DNA of 64,000 bases from an uncultured Alphaproteobacteria bacterium (lineage in GTDB: Bacteria; Pseudomonadota; Alphaproteobacteria; Puniceispirillales; UBA1172), in NCBI GenBank assembly GCA_958431225.1, contig OY288107.1:186001-250000 (forward strand). Reading direction: 5' to 3'. Position 1 is the first letter of the stretch. Each line of letters begins with the position of its first letter. Of this stretch, positions 24,573 to 33,658 are shown piece after piece. Both the position numbers and the translations under genes were made by a program. The notes beneath the pieces are model-generated. The model had not been told where the DNA came from. It searched no databases and saw nothing but the letters and a program-made list of their open reading frames with translations.

Positions 24573-27500
24573 TCATGACGGCACCTCTGCACGCTCCAAT
24601 AGGCGACTGATATTGTATTGAATCGCGCTTTGTTCAAAAAGTGGTTCGCGTTCGTCTAGGGCGCCGTGGATGTAGCGTGGTTCGTGTGCTATGCCGCCAG
24701 AAACTAGCACTATGGCTAGGATGAACTTGCTTGGCTCGTGTAGGGATGTAATGACCTCTTGCCGCGTAATCATCACCGTATCCGCACCATCAGCGCGCCC
24801 CTTTACCTCAATAAACCGCAAATGCCCTGTCTCCGGACAAAATGAGCGAATGTCATAGCCTATTTTTTGCGCCGATACATCTTCGGGGATATTGCCTATC
24901 GATTCTTCCAATTCCATCACCGCTTTCATCGCCTGCTCTTCAATCGCTTGGCGGGCTTCGACATTATCCGAAAAACCTTTAAAGGCGGGCGCGTCTGTTG
25001 CCGCCATTTGCGCCAACAGACCTTGCGGGATGACAATCATGCCCCCGCGAATCTGTGGCGGGTTAGATGTAATCAGTTTTTCCTCATCAAGCTGGGCTTG
25101 GCGCCGTTTCAGCCGTTCAGCAAGGTCTTCTGCGCGCCTTTCGGCATTTTGCCAATTCAATCGCGTTTTCTTGCCCGCATTCTCCTCCTCCTTCAAGGCA
25201 AAAGCGCGACTATCCCAATAATTGATTTCTTTTTTGAGGCGAATATTGACCTCCTCCTCAACCTTATCAATTTCTGGCAAACGCCGTGCCTTTACCTCCG
25301 CAACATGATGCTGGGCTAGATCAACCGTGGCGAATTGTAGCACGTTTTTTTCTAAATCTGTGCTTAGCCAATCCGCGTGTAGAAACTCATCAACAAGCCC
25401 CACCTCCTCTTTGGTTGCCGGGCGCAGATTGAGGTGCGGCGCAATCCCCGCATTAGCCACCTGCCCAGTCGCATCAATCGCCGCAAACTGCATTCTTTGA
25501 GATATAACACGCCCCCTGCCCGCGCTCGTCTTGCGACCATCCTGAACACTATGCTCCAATAGGAATATCGCCGATAATGCGCTGGAATTATCGGTCTCAT
25601 CAATGAAAACCGCGCCCTGTTTCATCAGCTGCCCGTATTGCTCGCGGATGATATCAATGACCGATTCTAACAACGGATGACCGGGGCAGATGAAGCTCGC
25701 AACTGGTTGCTGATTGATTTGGCTTTTTTCAAAACAGATGCGCTCATATTTTTTCTGCACTGGCGAGCCGGTGCCGATTTGCCGGTCGCGCTCACGGATG
25801 CGGATTGGCACATGGGTTACCTCCCAACGCCCGGCCTCGCGCGGTTTTAACTTGCCCCCTAGTTGTTGAAATGCCTCAATGAAGAAACTCTGTATGTGAT
25901 GGGGTTGAAGCCGCTGGGCTTCCGCGCGTTCCATTTCTAGGCGCAGTTCATTAACCTTTGCCTCGGGCATGGTTTCATTAGTCAAGGCACGGCGGCGCAG
26001 AAGTTCCAACAAATGCTCTTGATCAACCGCACCATCAACTTGCTCAAATAAGCGGTTGCGGACATCTTCCTGCTCGCCATATTGGATGGCTTCAAATAGT
26101 AAATCCTTTAACGCCACGCCCTCAAATAACTCGCCTAGCACATCATAAACGCGCCCGCCTAATGCCTCGCGCGCCGCCTCCAATTTTTCCAGCAAACGCC
26201 CATAGACCGCACCCTCGCGCGTGTCGGCGGCGACGATGTTCCACAAATGACAAACCTCCGTCTGACCAATGCGGTGGATGCGCCCAAAACGCTGCTCAAT
26301 CTTATTCGGATTCCACGGCAAATCATAATTTACCATCAAATGACCGCGCTGAAGATTCACGCCCTCCCCCGCCGCGTCATTGGCGACCAGAACCAGCAAA
26401 TCGCGGTCTTGCATAAATCGCTCAATGACCTTGCGCCGTTCCTCACGTGCGACACCGCCATGAATGACATCCACCGCTTCAGGGCGACCTAGCTGAGAGC
26501 GCACCTTATCCGTTAGATAATGCAAAGTTTCCTTTGCCTCGGTGAAAATAATCAGTTTGCGGCGATTGCCTTCCCTATCCTTCATCAACTCATCGTCAAG
26601 GATGCGGTTGAGCTGTGTCCATTTCGTATCCTCGCCCGAACGCAAAACCACCTGCGCCATTTCCTCCAGATTTTTGAGCGTATCAACCTCAATGGTGAGC
26701 TGTTCCATCGAATCCGCCGTAGTCGCACTAGTTGAAATCAATTCTTCAAATTCATCTATTTCGTCCTGCCCGTATTCTTCAAAATTGCGTAGTGTTTCAT
26801 CGTTTAACGGCTCATGGGCAAAATCCGCACCTCGCCCACGCTGAGCAACGCGGGCTTCTGCCAGCTCGTTTTCAAGACGCGCACGCCGCCGCTTAAGCGA
26901 CTGATAAATCGCCGCCGGAGAAGACGCCAAACGCCTCTGCAAAATCTGTAGCGCAAAACCAACATTATTGCGCTTCTTGCCATCGGCTTCCGTAAAACGC
27001 CGCACGCGATTCATTTCCTCACGCACATACTCCGTCACGGCATGATAAAGCGCGGCTTCCTTTGGTGATAACTCGTAATTAACCGTATAGGCGCGCCTTT
27101 CCGGGAAAAGCGGGCGTCCGTCAAACCGCAACAATTCTTCCTTAGTCAGCCGCCGCATCATATCGGCAGTGTCAGCATAATGAACGCCATCACGGAAACG
27201 CCCCTCAAAGCGGTCGCCGTCAAGCAACGCCATGAACAGCTGAAAATCTTCTTCCTTGCCGTTATGGGGGGTCGCCGACATCAGCAAAAAATGCCGACAA
27301 ATCTGCCCCAATTTTTGACCAACCTGATAACGCTTAGTGTATTTCACATCGCCGCCAAAATAAGTCGCCGACATACGATGCGCTTCATCACAAATGATAA
27401 CGTCCCATTCTTGAGATTTAAGAAGCTTTTCCTGCAACTCCTCATTGCGCGCCAGAACGTCCAAGCGCGCGATTAAATGATTGCGGTCATTAAACGGATT

Positions 27501-28079
27501 CCCCGACCGCGAAGTTTCAATCATTTCACGCGAGAGAATATCAAATTTCAGATTGAATTTCTCACCCAGCTCATCCTGCCATTGCTCCACCAAACTGCCC
27601 GGCGCAACCACCAAGCATCTTTCAAGATCGCCACGCGCAATCAGCTCTTTCATCAGCAAGCCAGCCATGATGGTCTTACCAGCGCCCGGATCATCAGCAA
27701 GCAGAAACCGCAAAGGCTGACGCGGCAACATCTCACCATAAACCGCCGATATCTGATGAGGCAATGGATCAACCAAACTAGTATGAATCGCCAAATAAGG
27801 GTCAAAATGATGGGCAAGTTTAATACGATTAGCCTCCGTAGCCAGCCGCAACAAAGCAGCATCAGCATCAAAAGACCAAGCCCGCCCCTCAACATCCAAC
27901 GCAAGCCGATGCTCATCATCCCGATAAAGCGTGCTTTCAGAAACATCGCCGTTCTGATCACGATAAACAACATTCAAAGCCTGATTGCCTATCCAATCCA
28001 CAGAGACAATCTGAACAGACTGATGAGCAACAATACCCCGAAACTGCGCACCGTTTTTAATATCCTCAAGGGTCGCCAT
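24573..28079 (-). CDS. SNF2-family DEAH helicase with C-terminal DUF3883 domain (DrmD-like)
   Basis: 1168 residues. Superfamily 2 motifs: LADDPGAGKTIMAG (Walker A, residues 129-136), DEAH at 231-234, FLLMSATPHNG, and in the second RecA-like domain NDAAGEGVNLQ and QRFGRIHRIGQ (motif VI). The C-terminal ~100 residues match DUF3883: IGYDIRSFCPETGHLRFIEVK, a nuclease-like fold of PD-(D/E)XK type with an ExK-like EVK. It overlaps the WYL regulator stop by 1 nt (TAATG), so expression is coupled. The role inferred from DISARM-type systems is ATP-driven remodelling or translocation on foreign DNA; DUF3883 could supply recognition or cleavage. Confidence 0.88.
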   Translation of the reverse strand: MATLEDIKNGAQFRGIVAHQSVQIVSVDWIGNQALNVVYRDQNGDVSESTLYRDDEHRLALDVEGRAWSFDADAALLRLATEANRIKLAHHFDPYLAIHTSLVDPLPHQISAVYGEMLPRQPLRFLLADDPGAGKTIMAGLLMKELIARGDLERCLVVAPGSLVEQWQDELGEKFNLKFDILSREMIETSRSGNPFNDRNHLIARLDVLARNEELQEKLLKSQEWDVIICDEAHRMSATYFGGDVKYTKRYQVGQKLGQICRHFLLMSATPHNGKEEDFQLFMALLDGDRFEGRFRDGVHYADTADMMRRLTKEELLRFDGRPLFPERRAYTVNYELSPKEAALYHAVTEYVREEMNRVRRFTEADGKKRNNVGFALQILQRRLASSPAAIYQSLKRRRARLENELAEARVAQRGRGADFAHEPLNDETLRNFEEYGQDEIDEFEELISTSATTADSMEQLTIEVDTLKNLEEMAQVVLRSGEDTKWTQLNRILDDELMKDREGNRRKLIIFTEAKETLHYLTDKVRSQLGRPEAVDVIHGGVAREERRKVIERFMQDRDLLVLVANDAAGEGVNLQRGHLMVNYDLPWNPNKIEQRFGRIHRIGQTEVCHLWNIVAADTREGAVYGRLLEKLEAAREALGGRVYDVLGELFEGVALKDLLFEAIQYGEQEDVRNRLFEQVDGAVDQEHLLELLRRRALTNETMPEAKVNELRLEMERAEAQRLQPHHIQSFFIEAFQQLGGKLKPREAGRWEVTHVPIRIRERDRQIGTGSPVQKKYERICFEKSQINQQPVASFICPGHPLLESVIDIIREQYGQLMKQGAVFIDETDNSSALSAIFLLEHSVQDGRKTSAGRGRVISQRMQFAAIDATGQVANAGIAPHLNLRPATKEEVGLVDEFLHADWLSTDLEKNVLQFATVDLAQHHVAEVKARRLPEIDKVEEEVNIRLKKEINYWDSRAFALKEEENAGKKTRLNWQNAERRAEDLAERLKRRQAQLDEEKLITSNPPQIRGGMIVIPQGLLAQMAATDAPAFKGFSDNVEARQAIEEQAMKAVMELEESIGNIPEDVSAQKIGYDIRSFCPETGHLRFIEVKGRADGADTVMITRQEVITSLHEPSKFILAIVLVSGGIAHEPRYIHGALDEREPLFEQSAIQYNISRLLERAEVPS

Positions 28080-28960
28080 TATACTCTCTCTGTTTGCGTT
28101 GGTAGAATATCCAATTGATTCAGCGCATCTTGCACTTCTCGCTTATTTAGTGCAACGATATGTTGCTTTCGGGGGTCTTCTTTTTCAGCATCGCCAAGCA
28201 ACCCAAGCCGCTTGAGAACATAGAACAGCATTGCATATCGCACCGAGAGAACACCTTGGCCTTCATTGAGTCCATAGTCTTTTGCAACAACTTTTTGTTG
28301 GCTATCTGCCAAACCGGGATGCGGACCAATAATGATGTCAAAATAGTTGTTCCAGAGCCAATCTTCCCGACCAGTTGCACCAAGATTACCTTTATTGCGC
28401 ACATCAAGAATACGCGGCATCAGAAAATCTTTAAATTTTTGTGTAAGGTGGCAGTAAGAACGGGCATGCCAGCGAAATCCGTCATAACCAAAAGCATGTG
28501 GTGCAATTCGCCGCCAGATTGGATCTGGGCGTTGTTTACTCATGGATTGATAGAATACCTCTATTGAATGCCCGCCGCGAACGGCATCAAGAACCTTGCG
28601 CAGAATTTCGATATTGACATCGCGCTTCGGGGTCAGTGCCAAATCAGTTTCGGGGAATTTGGCAATCCATGATTCGTGCGGAGCTACTATACCTTCAGCG
28701 ACTGAGCGGAGTTGCGAAAGAAACACATATGGGTCAGGGTCAAGGAAACGCAGGACGAATTTGTCTGCGGCGACATAGCGCTTGCGGCGCCTGTCATATT
28801 CCATATTTCCGGGCACGCGCTCTTGATACTGCGTTAGATCCTTAGATGCCTGTGGAATCGATACATCGAAGTAATTTACGATGTCAGCACGATTGATCGT
28901 TCCTTCCCAAAATAGGCGAAATTCAATAAATTCAAAACGTTGCTCTATTCCCCAGCGCAT
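28079..28960 (-). CDS. WYL-domain transcriptional regulator (BrxR/CapW type)
   Basis: 293 residues: an N-terminal winged helix (RADIVNYFDVSIPQASKDL), a WYL core in the middle (RRIAPHAFGYDGFRWHARSYCHLTQKF) and a C-terminal WCX-type dimerisation part. Regulators of this build repress BREX (BrxR), CBASS (CapW) and other defence operons until infection. The position here is ambiguous in an informative way: it is the first gene of the helicase/methylase/DUF499 operon and is divergent from the CBASS operon, with 163 bp between the starts. GGAG lies 9 nt before the ATG. Ligand unknown. Confidence 0.85.
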   Translation of the reverse strand: MRWGIEQRFEFIEFRLFWEGTINRADIVNYFDVSIPQASKDLTQYQERVPGNMEYDRRRKRYVAADKFVLRFLDPDPYVFLSQLRSVAEGIVAPHESWIAKFPETDLALTPKRDVNIEILRKVLDAVRGGHSIEVFYQSMSKQRPDPIWRRIAPHAFGYDGFRWHARSYCHLTQKFKDFLMPRILDVRNKGNLGATGREDWLWNNYFDIIIGPHPGLADSQQKVVAKDYGLNEGQGVLSVRYAMLFYVLKRLGLLGDAEKEDPRKQHIVALNKREVQDALNQLDILPTQTERV

Positions 28961-28996
28961 TTTAACTCCAATGATTAGTAAAAAAACTATTCGGAC

Positions 28997-29025
28997 TTGA
29001 CACGGTTGTAAATATTTTATATATG
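28997..29025 (+). promoter_or_regulatory. Promoter of the CBASS operon
   Basis: TTGACA at 28997-29002, a 17-nt spacer and TATATG at 29020-29025. It lies about 100 nt before cap6 and overlaps the opposing promoter of the WYL gene. GAGGA at 29114-29118 serves cap6. Confidence 0.6.
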
Positions 29026-29044
29026 CATTTTAGAGCCACGTCAA
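29016..29044 (-). promoter_or_regulatory. Promoter of the WYL/helicase/methylase operon
   Basis: On the minus strand TTGACG (29044-29039), a 17-nt spacer and TATAAA (29021-29016). It interlocks with the plus-strand promoter at 28997-29025 so that both cannot easily be occupied together. Confidence 0.6.
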
Positions 29045-29062
29045 TATTGATTGACTGGTCAA
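29041..29062. promoter_or_regulatory. Candidate WYL-regulator operator
   Basis: Two adjacent palindromes: TCAATATTGA (29041-29050) and TTGAC-TG-GTCAA (29051-29062). The first overlaps the -35 of the minus promoter and both sit just downstream of the plus promoter -10. A third inverted repeat, ACCGC-TACG-GCGGT (29095-29108), lies nearer cap6. Binding by the WYL protein is inferred from position. Confidence 0.5.
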
Positions 29063-29123
29063 GCCATGCACATAAAAGTGCTGTAACTATTTACACCGCT
29101 ACGGCGGTAAAAGCGAGGAATAT

Positions 29124-30038
29124 ATGAACAAATTACCCCCCATTTCTAATGAAGACAGGCCAAAGGGAATCCAGAGAATTATGTCTCTGCCCAATAAAGG
29201 CCTCAAAGCCCTATGGGATTCGATTATCATTGAAGAAGATCAGAAGCACCGCCTACTCTCGCAGGCTGTCCTCAATTTTACGATGCGCGGCAAGGTGCCA
29301 CGCACCGTCATTCCACTGCATGGTGTCATCATGCTCACTGGGCTTCCGGGTACTGGCAAAACATCTCTCGCCCGCGGACTTGCACACCGAGTAGCCGAAT
29401 CATTTCCAAAAGACAAATTTCGCCTTCTAGAAGTCGAACCCCATTCGCTTGCTAGTGCTGCACACGGCAAAACTCAACGTGCAGTTACTGATCTTTTCGC
29501 CCAATCAATTGCCGAAGCTGCCGCCATCGCCCCTACTATTGTTTTGCTTGATGAAGTTGAAACGCTTGCGGCAGACCGAGCGAAATTAAGTTTAGATGCC
29601 AATCCTATTGATGTTCACCGTGCCACCGATGCCGTGTTAGTGCAACTCGACCAATTAGCTGAGGAACATCCTAACCTTCTATTCGTCGCTACGAGCAATT
29701 TTCCTCAGGCCGTTGATCAGGCATTCTTATCTCGCTGTGATTTGATTCTTGAAGTCTCCTTACCAAATGCTGAAGCTTGCGAGCGCATTCTCAAAGATTG
29801 CCTAACAGGACTTGGCGAGTTCTATCCGGCAATTGGTCGTCTCGCGCAAGATCGTAAATTTACGCAATGCGCATCAGCTTGCGTTGGGCTTGATGGTAGA
29901 GCAATTCGCAAGATGGTTGCCAACGCACTCGCTTCGGATCAAAAGACCGCAATGAACCCCGAACTTGTAAGCATGGATGCGCTCTTTACCGCCGCCGAAA
30001 TGGCGAAAGAAACGCGCAATGCGGGAGATAAACAATGA
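29124..30038 (+). CDS. cap6: Cap6, TRIP13/Pch2-like AAA+ ATPase of type III CBASS
   Basis: 304 residues. Walker A GLPGTGKT (73-80), Walker B IVLLDEVE (139-146), and an arginine-finger region near LSRCD. The N-terminal lead and PLHGVIMLTG are typical of TRIP13-type remodelers. In type III CBASS this enzyme opens the closed HORMA protein and switches off the CD-NTase when no infection is sensed. Its stop overlaps the next start by 4 nt, and all five genes of the operon are overlapping or within 13 nt of each other. Placed first here, under the shared promoter region; in several described type III operons the CD-NTase comes first. Confidence 0.88.
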   Translation: MNKLPPISNEDRPKGIQRIMSLPNKGLKALWDSIIIEEDQKHRLLSQAVLNFTMRGKVPRTVIPLHGVIMLTGLPGTGKTSLARGLAHRVAESFPKDKFRLLEVEPHSLASAAHGKTQRAVTDLFAQSIAEAAAIAPTIVLLDEVETLAADRAKLSLDANPIDVHRATDAVLVQLDQLAEEHPNLLFVATSNFPQAVDQAFLSRCDLILEVSLPNAEACERILKDCLTGLGEFYPAIGRLAQDRKFTQCASACVGLDGRAIRKMVANALASDQKTAMNPELVSMDALFTAAEMAKETRNAGDKQ

Positions 30039-30511
30039 CAACTGTCGTGCGCCGCACATTCCGAAGTTCACCCCAACGCGATGCCCACGACACGTGGCGC
30101 GCAATCGTTGATCTGTTAACTCAGGGGCGCGAAAACTCGGCACGAACCGAGTTACTGGCTGTGGCGGGTGTTGCTGCAAGCATAATTGCTGATCAGGCAC
30201 CACGTAATGCGCCTATCATCGTGACCTGCGATGGACCGCGCACTCGGATTTATTGCCTCTACGATGACGACGCAATTGACGGCTCAGATGCCAACGAAGA
30301 TTCTCTTGGTTTTGACCCGCTCAATGGTGACTGGCACGTCTCGCTACCTTGCCTCATTGATGATCTTGATTGGGTGCAGGCATCACTCAAAACAAACAGT
30401 AAGCGCATCACAGCACGCGACAGCACTGAATCAACTTCAAAGAATGACAACGAACCAGCAACCGACACCGCCTCACTTCAACTTGACCCGAAAGGATTCC
30501 TAGAGCCATGA
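30035..30511 (+). CDS. Second HORMA-type CBASS protein (bacHORMA_2-like), probable Cap8
   Basis: 158 residues. The layout ([13 protein letters not shown], then [17 protein letters not shown], then [11 protein letters not shown], then [19 protein letters not shown]) is what I recall of the second bacterial HORMA family found in type III CBASS. The C-terminal ~40 residues are disordered (Thr/Ser/Asn-rich) and end LDPKGFLEP, which could be a peptide ligand for the partner HORMA domain; that is speculation. It overlaps cap6 and the next gene by 4 nt each. Assignment rests on context as much as on sequence. Confidence 0.55.
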   Translation: MTTVVRRTFRSSPQRDAHDTWRAIVDLLTQGRENSARTELLAVAGVAASIIADQAPRNAPIIVTCDGPRTRIYCLYDDDAIDGSDANEDSLGFDPLNGDWHVSLPCLIDDLDWVQASLKTNSKRITARDSTESTSKNDNEPATDTASLQLDPKGFLEP

Positions 30512-31005
30512 CAAGCACTACCGTCAATACCTATACACATTCCGTCACATATGTCGCGGACAATATCTTGAAAAGTCTCAAAGATATTGTGCGAATGAGT
30601 GGACTTAACCTTAATAAACTAGTTACCGACTGGGAAACAAATATGCGCGCAATTAAAACCTGGCTCGACACGCAGGATCTCAAGAAGGTCATACTCGAAA
30701 TATTCAACCCTTCGACCGATGAGTTAATTCTGCGTTGGGACATTGATATTGACTACGGTTGGTCTGGAGATGGTAGCTTCTGGACTGATACCGAACAACT
30801 CAAATATCACATTCTTAAAGCAGGAGTGGCACCCAGCGACGCTACCTATAGTATTCTACTGGATACAAAACCTGGTCGCCCCGATGTTATAGGTTGGGGA
30901 CCTGGGAGTTTGCGGAACACGGATGGATTGGTTCGGCATAGCCTTGGCTCAACAATTAATCATAATGGTCTGGGTGCAAGCGCTGCTTACTGGAGGAGGG
31001 CATAA
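30508..31005 (+). CDS. cap7: Cap7, bacterial HORMA-domain protein of CBASS
   Basis: 165 residues, [19 protein letters not shown] at the N-terminus and a beta-rich C-terminal half ([19 protein letters not shown]), then a glycine-rich segment with [19 protein letters not shown] that fits a HORMA safety-belt region. HORMA proteins sense peptide motifs and, when closed, activate the cognate CD-NTase. It overlaps the upstream gene by 4 nt and the downstream CD-NTase by 1 nt (TAATG). Confidence 0.75.
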   Translation: MTSTTVNTYTHSVTYVADNILKSLKDIVRMSGLNLNKLVTDWETNMRAIKTWLDTQDLKKVILEIFNPSTDELILRWDIDIDYGWSGDGSFWTDTEQLKYHILKAGVAPSDATYSILLDTKPGRPDVIGWGPGSLRNTDGLVRHSLGSTINHNGLGASAAYWRRA

Positions 31006-31907
31006 TGTTGACTGTCGATGAAGCATTCCGAAAGTTCAAGAGTCGCTTAGAACTCAACAGTCGCGAGCAACAGAACGCTTCGGCGCGACAGAAAGAGATA
31101 CGTGAGTTTCTTGAAACCAAATTCGCGATTTCCAACAGCTTCCTGACTGGCTCTTACGCCCGCTATACCAAGACCAAGCCACTGAAGGACATTGACATAT
31201 TCTTCGTCCTAAATGACTCCGAGCATCGCTATCGTGATAAAGCGCCGTCTGTTGTAATGGATGATTTCTACGATGTGCTGGCTAAAGAATACGGCAGTGA
31301 CGCAGTGCGAAAACAGAGTCGCACAATCAATGTCAGTTTCGGCGTTGTCCCTGATGATGAAGATAATACTGATTATCGCATCCTCAGTATCGATGTCGTC
31401 CCAGCGTTTACTGCTGGCGATAATTATGAAATCCCAGACATTGACAGCGACAAATGGATTAAGACAAACCCGAAGACCTATGCTGACAAGGCCACCGCCG
31501 CACACCAAGCGTACTCCAACGAATGGAAAGGGCTTGTGCGGATGGTAAAATACTGGAATAACAATTCACGTCACGGCTCAGACAAGCCGATCAAGCCATC
31601 TTTTCTAATTGAGGTGATGGCACTTCAATGTCTCTATGGCGGATGGCATAGTCGATTCGACTATGAGTTTGAAGGCTTATTCTCTACTTTTGCAGACCGC
31701 ATTTTCGATGAATGGCCCGACCCTGCAGGACTTGGAGCACCTATCAGTGATGATATGGATAGTGACCGCAAGCAACGGGCTAAAGATCTGCTTCTCACCG
31801 CAAGCCAGGAGGCACGTGAGGCTATCAATCTTGCTAAACAGGGGCGAAATGGCGATGCACTTAAGGCTTGGCGCAATCTCTTTGGCCCTAGATTCCCATT
31901 ATCTTGA
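31005..31907 (+). CDS. CD-NTase (cGAS/DncV-like nucleotidyltransferase) of CBASS
   Basis: 300 residues. Nucleotidyltransferase motif GSYARYT with DIDIF: Gly49-Ser50, catalytic Asp62 and Asp64, third Asp130 in LSIDVVP. The helical C-terminal part ([17 protein letters not shown]) matches the OAS-like core. It makes a cyclic oligonucleotide that activates the downstream Cap4. Association with HORMA and TRIP13 points to the CdnC or CdnD clades, but the clade and product cannot be decided by eye. GGAGGAGGG precedes the start, so it is likely well translated. Confidence 0.88.
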   Translation: MLTVDEAFRKFKSRLELNSREQQNASARQKEIREFLETKFAISNSFLTGSYARYTKTKPLKDIDIFFVLNDSEHRYRDKAPSVVMDDFYDVLAKEYGSDAVRKQSRTINVSFGVVPDDEDNTDYRILSIDVVPAFTAGDNYEIPDIDSDKWIKTNPKTYADKATAAHQAYSNEWKGLVRMVKYWNNNSRHGSDKPIKPSFLIEVMALQCLYGGWHSRFDYEFEGLFSTFADRIFDEWPDPAGLGAPISDDMDSDRKQRAKDLLLTASQEAREAINLAKQGRNGDALKAWRNLFGPRFPLS

Positions 31908-31919
31908 CGGAGGCGACCT

Positions 31920-33443
31920 GTGACTAATGCAGTGACCGCACGATGGAATGGTGATAACTATCAAGCGCGGGTGTTTTGGGAAAACGCTCTTAATCTTCTG
32001 AGCGATCATTCATGCGTAGTTGAGGTCACCTTTGAGGCAAATGAACCCAAATCCTTTGATGATGTCGTTGTCCGGTATGACCCTCCAATTGCACGATCCG
32101 CCCCCGAACGAATTACTGCCGATTATCATCAAATCAAATGGCACGTCGAAACCGGCGGCAGATTCGGCTACGAGGATTTTATCTGCCCTGCATTCATCAA
32201 CGCAAATTCAATGTCATTGTTGCAACGCCTCAAGAACGCCCAGAGTAAAGTGCCAGATGCCGATTCAGCGCAATTCACATTTCTGACTGTACACAGGGTG
32301 AAGGATGGTGATCCTTTGGCTAGCCTGATTTCCGGTAATGATAGTTCATTGCTACTTGAAAGGCTCTTTGATGGCACAACAGACAGAAGTCGCATGGGTA
32401 AGATCCGCTGTCTGTGGCGAGAGCACCTTGAACTGAGTAGTGATGATGAGTTGAAGATCGTATTGAATGGATTCCGAATTATCGAGGGATACCGCACACT
32501 GGATCAACTGCGAGATCAGATAAACGACAAGGCAGCAACTGTCGGCATCATGGAGATTAGTGCTAGCAATTCCGATTTTCGTTATGATGAGCTTGCCCGC
32601 AAACTCAAAGAGCGAAATCTAAACACTCTCACGCGCGAGACTTTGCTTCAATTCTGCAAGGATGAAGGATTAAAGATAAAAAGAGCACCGGAGGCCGAGC
32701 CAGCCTTGCCAATAGCAATTCGTACTTTCCTTGGTCCTGCTGCCGATACTTCCGATACATTGCCGGAAAACACGCTCCTTTTGACAGATCAATTCAAGCA
32801 GCGATATATTCGCGATGATCAGGACTGGCAACGCGATATCCGACCTCAAGTAGAAGATTTTTTGCGTACCGCAGTTCGCAAGTCTTCATGTCTCCGTTTA
32901 ATCATGGATGCCCATGCTTCAATCGCGTTTCTTGCCGGCACGATTCTTGACGTTAAATCTGCGGTTAAATTGCAACTCGTTCAGAAAGGGCGCGTTGGTG
33001 CCAAAGTCTGGCGCGCTGACGATGCTACAGAGAGCAATTCAACACGATTCACCGTGCATCAACATGAGATTGGTGCTGGAAAAGATATTGGTATCGCAAT
33101 TAGCGTCGCTCAACCCACCGAAGCGCAGGTTCGGCAATATATCACCGAGCAGATTCCAAATATAGGACAACTTTTAACATTTGAGTGCCCGAGTGGCATC
33201 AGCCATCAAATGATCGCCGGTGGAGGACACGCCGCCGCACTCGCCGAGCAAGTTGCAAACACCATCCGCCAAGCTAAGAAGGATGACCCCGATGCGATGG
33301 TGCATATCTTTGCTGCGGTACCGAATAGTCTATTATTCTACCTCGGACAGAACCACCAGAGCATTGCGCCTTGCATTGTTTACGAATACGACTTTGACCG
33401 TCGAGGCAACAAGACCTACCAACCATCCTTCGTTATTGACTAA
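31920..33443 (+). CDS. cap4: Cap4, nuclease-SAVED effector of CBASS
   Basis: 507 residues, GTG start at 31920 with GGAGG 6 nt upstream. The N-terminal dsDNA endonuclease (DUF4297-like) has Asp48 in FDDVVV and the pair Gln71-x-Lys73 in YHQIKWH, the D-QxK form typical of Cap4. The C-terminal ~200 residues form a SAVED domain that binds the cyclic oligonucleotide (around FTVHQHEIGAGKDIGIAISV, then VHIFAAVPNSLLFYLGQ and CIVYEYDF). Activation causes indiscriminate DNA degradation and cell death or arrest. Last gene of the operon. Confidence 0.88.
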   Translation: MTNAVTARWNGDNYQARVFWENALNLLSDHSCVVEVTFEANEPKSFDDVVVRYDPPIARSAPERITADYHQIKWHVETGGRFGYEDFICPAFINANSMSLLQRLKNAQSKVPDADSAQFTFLTVHRVKDGDPLASLISGNDSSLLLERLFDGTTDRSRMGKIRCLWREHLELSSDDELKIVLNGFRIIEGYRTLDQLRDQINDKAATVGIMEISASNSDFRYDELARKLKERNLNTLTRETLLQFCKDEGLKIKRAPEAEPALPIAIRTFLGPAADTSDTLPENTLLLTDQFKQRYIRDDQDWQRDIRPQVEDFLRTAVRKSSCLRLIMDAHASIAFLAGTILDVKSAVKLQLVQKGRVGAKVWRADDATESNSTRFTVHQHEIGAGKDIGIAISVAQPTEAQVRQYITEQIPNIGQLLTFECPSGISHQMIAGGGHAAALAEQVANTIRQAKKDDPDAMVHIFAAVPNSLLFYLGQNHQSIAPCIVYEYDFDRRGNKTYQPSFVID

Positions 33444-33658
33444 AGTCCCTCACATAAATTATCACATCCTAATGCTCATCTTGCGCCTCTTGCGAGTGAG
33501 TGGTAGTAAGAATAGGCGCAAATAAAAAGCTTCCCATCTTAAGCCTAAGGATTCGTGATAGAAAAGGTTGACAGCATTAGTTTTCTGATATGGGATGGGG
33601 TGTTGGCTATAGGCTGGATGTTCAACACTGAGAAGACAATCAATTGTAAGAGAGCGAT

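Noticed and set aside
28079..28960. WYL protein as a Cas13 accessory (WYL1 type)
   Set aside because: It is more than 14 kb from cas13a, in the operon of the helicase/methylase genes, and the effector is Cas13a rather than Cas13d.
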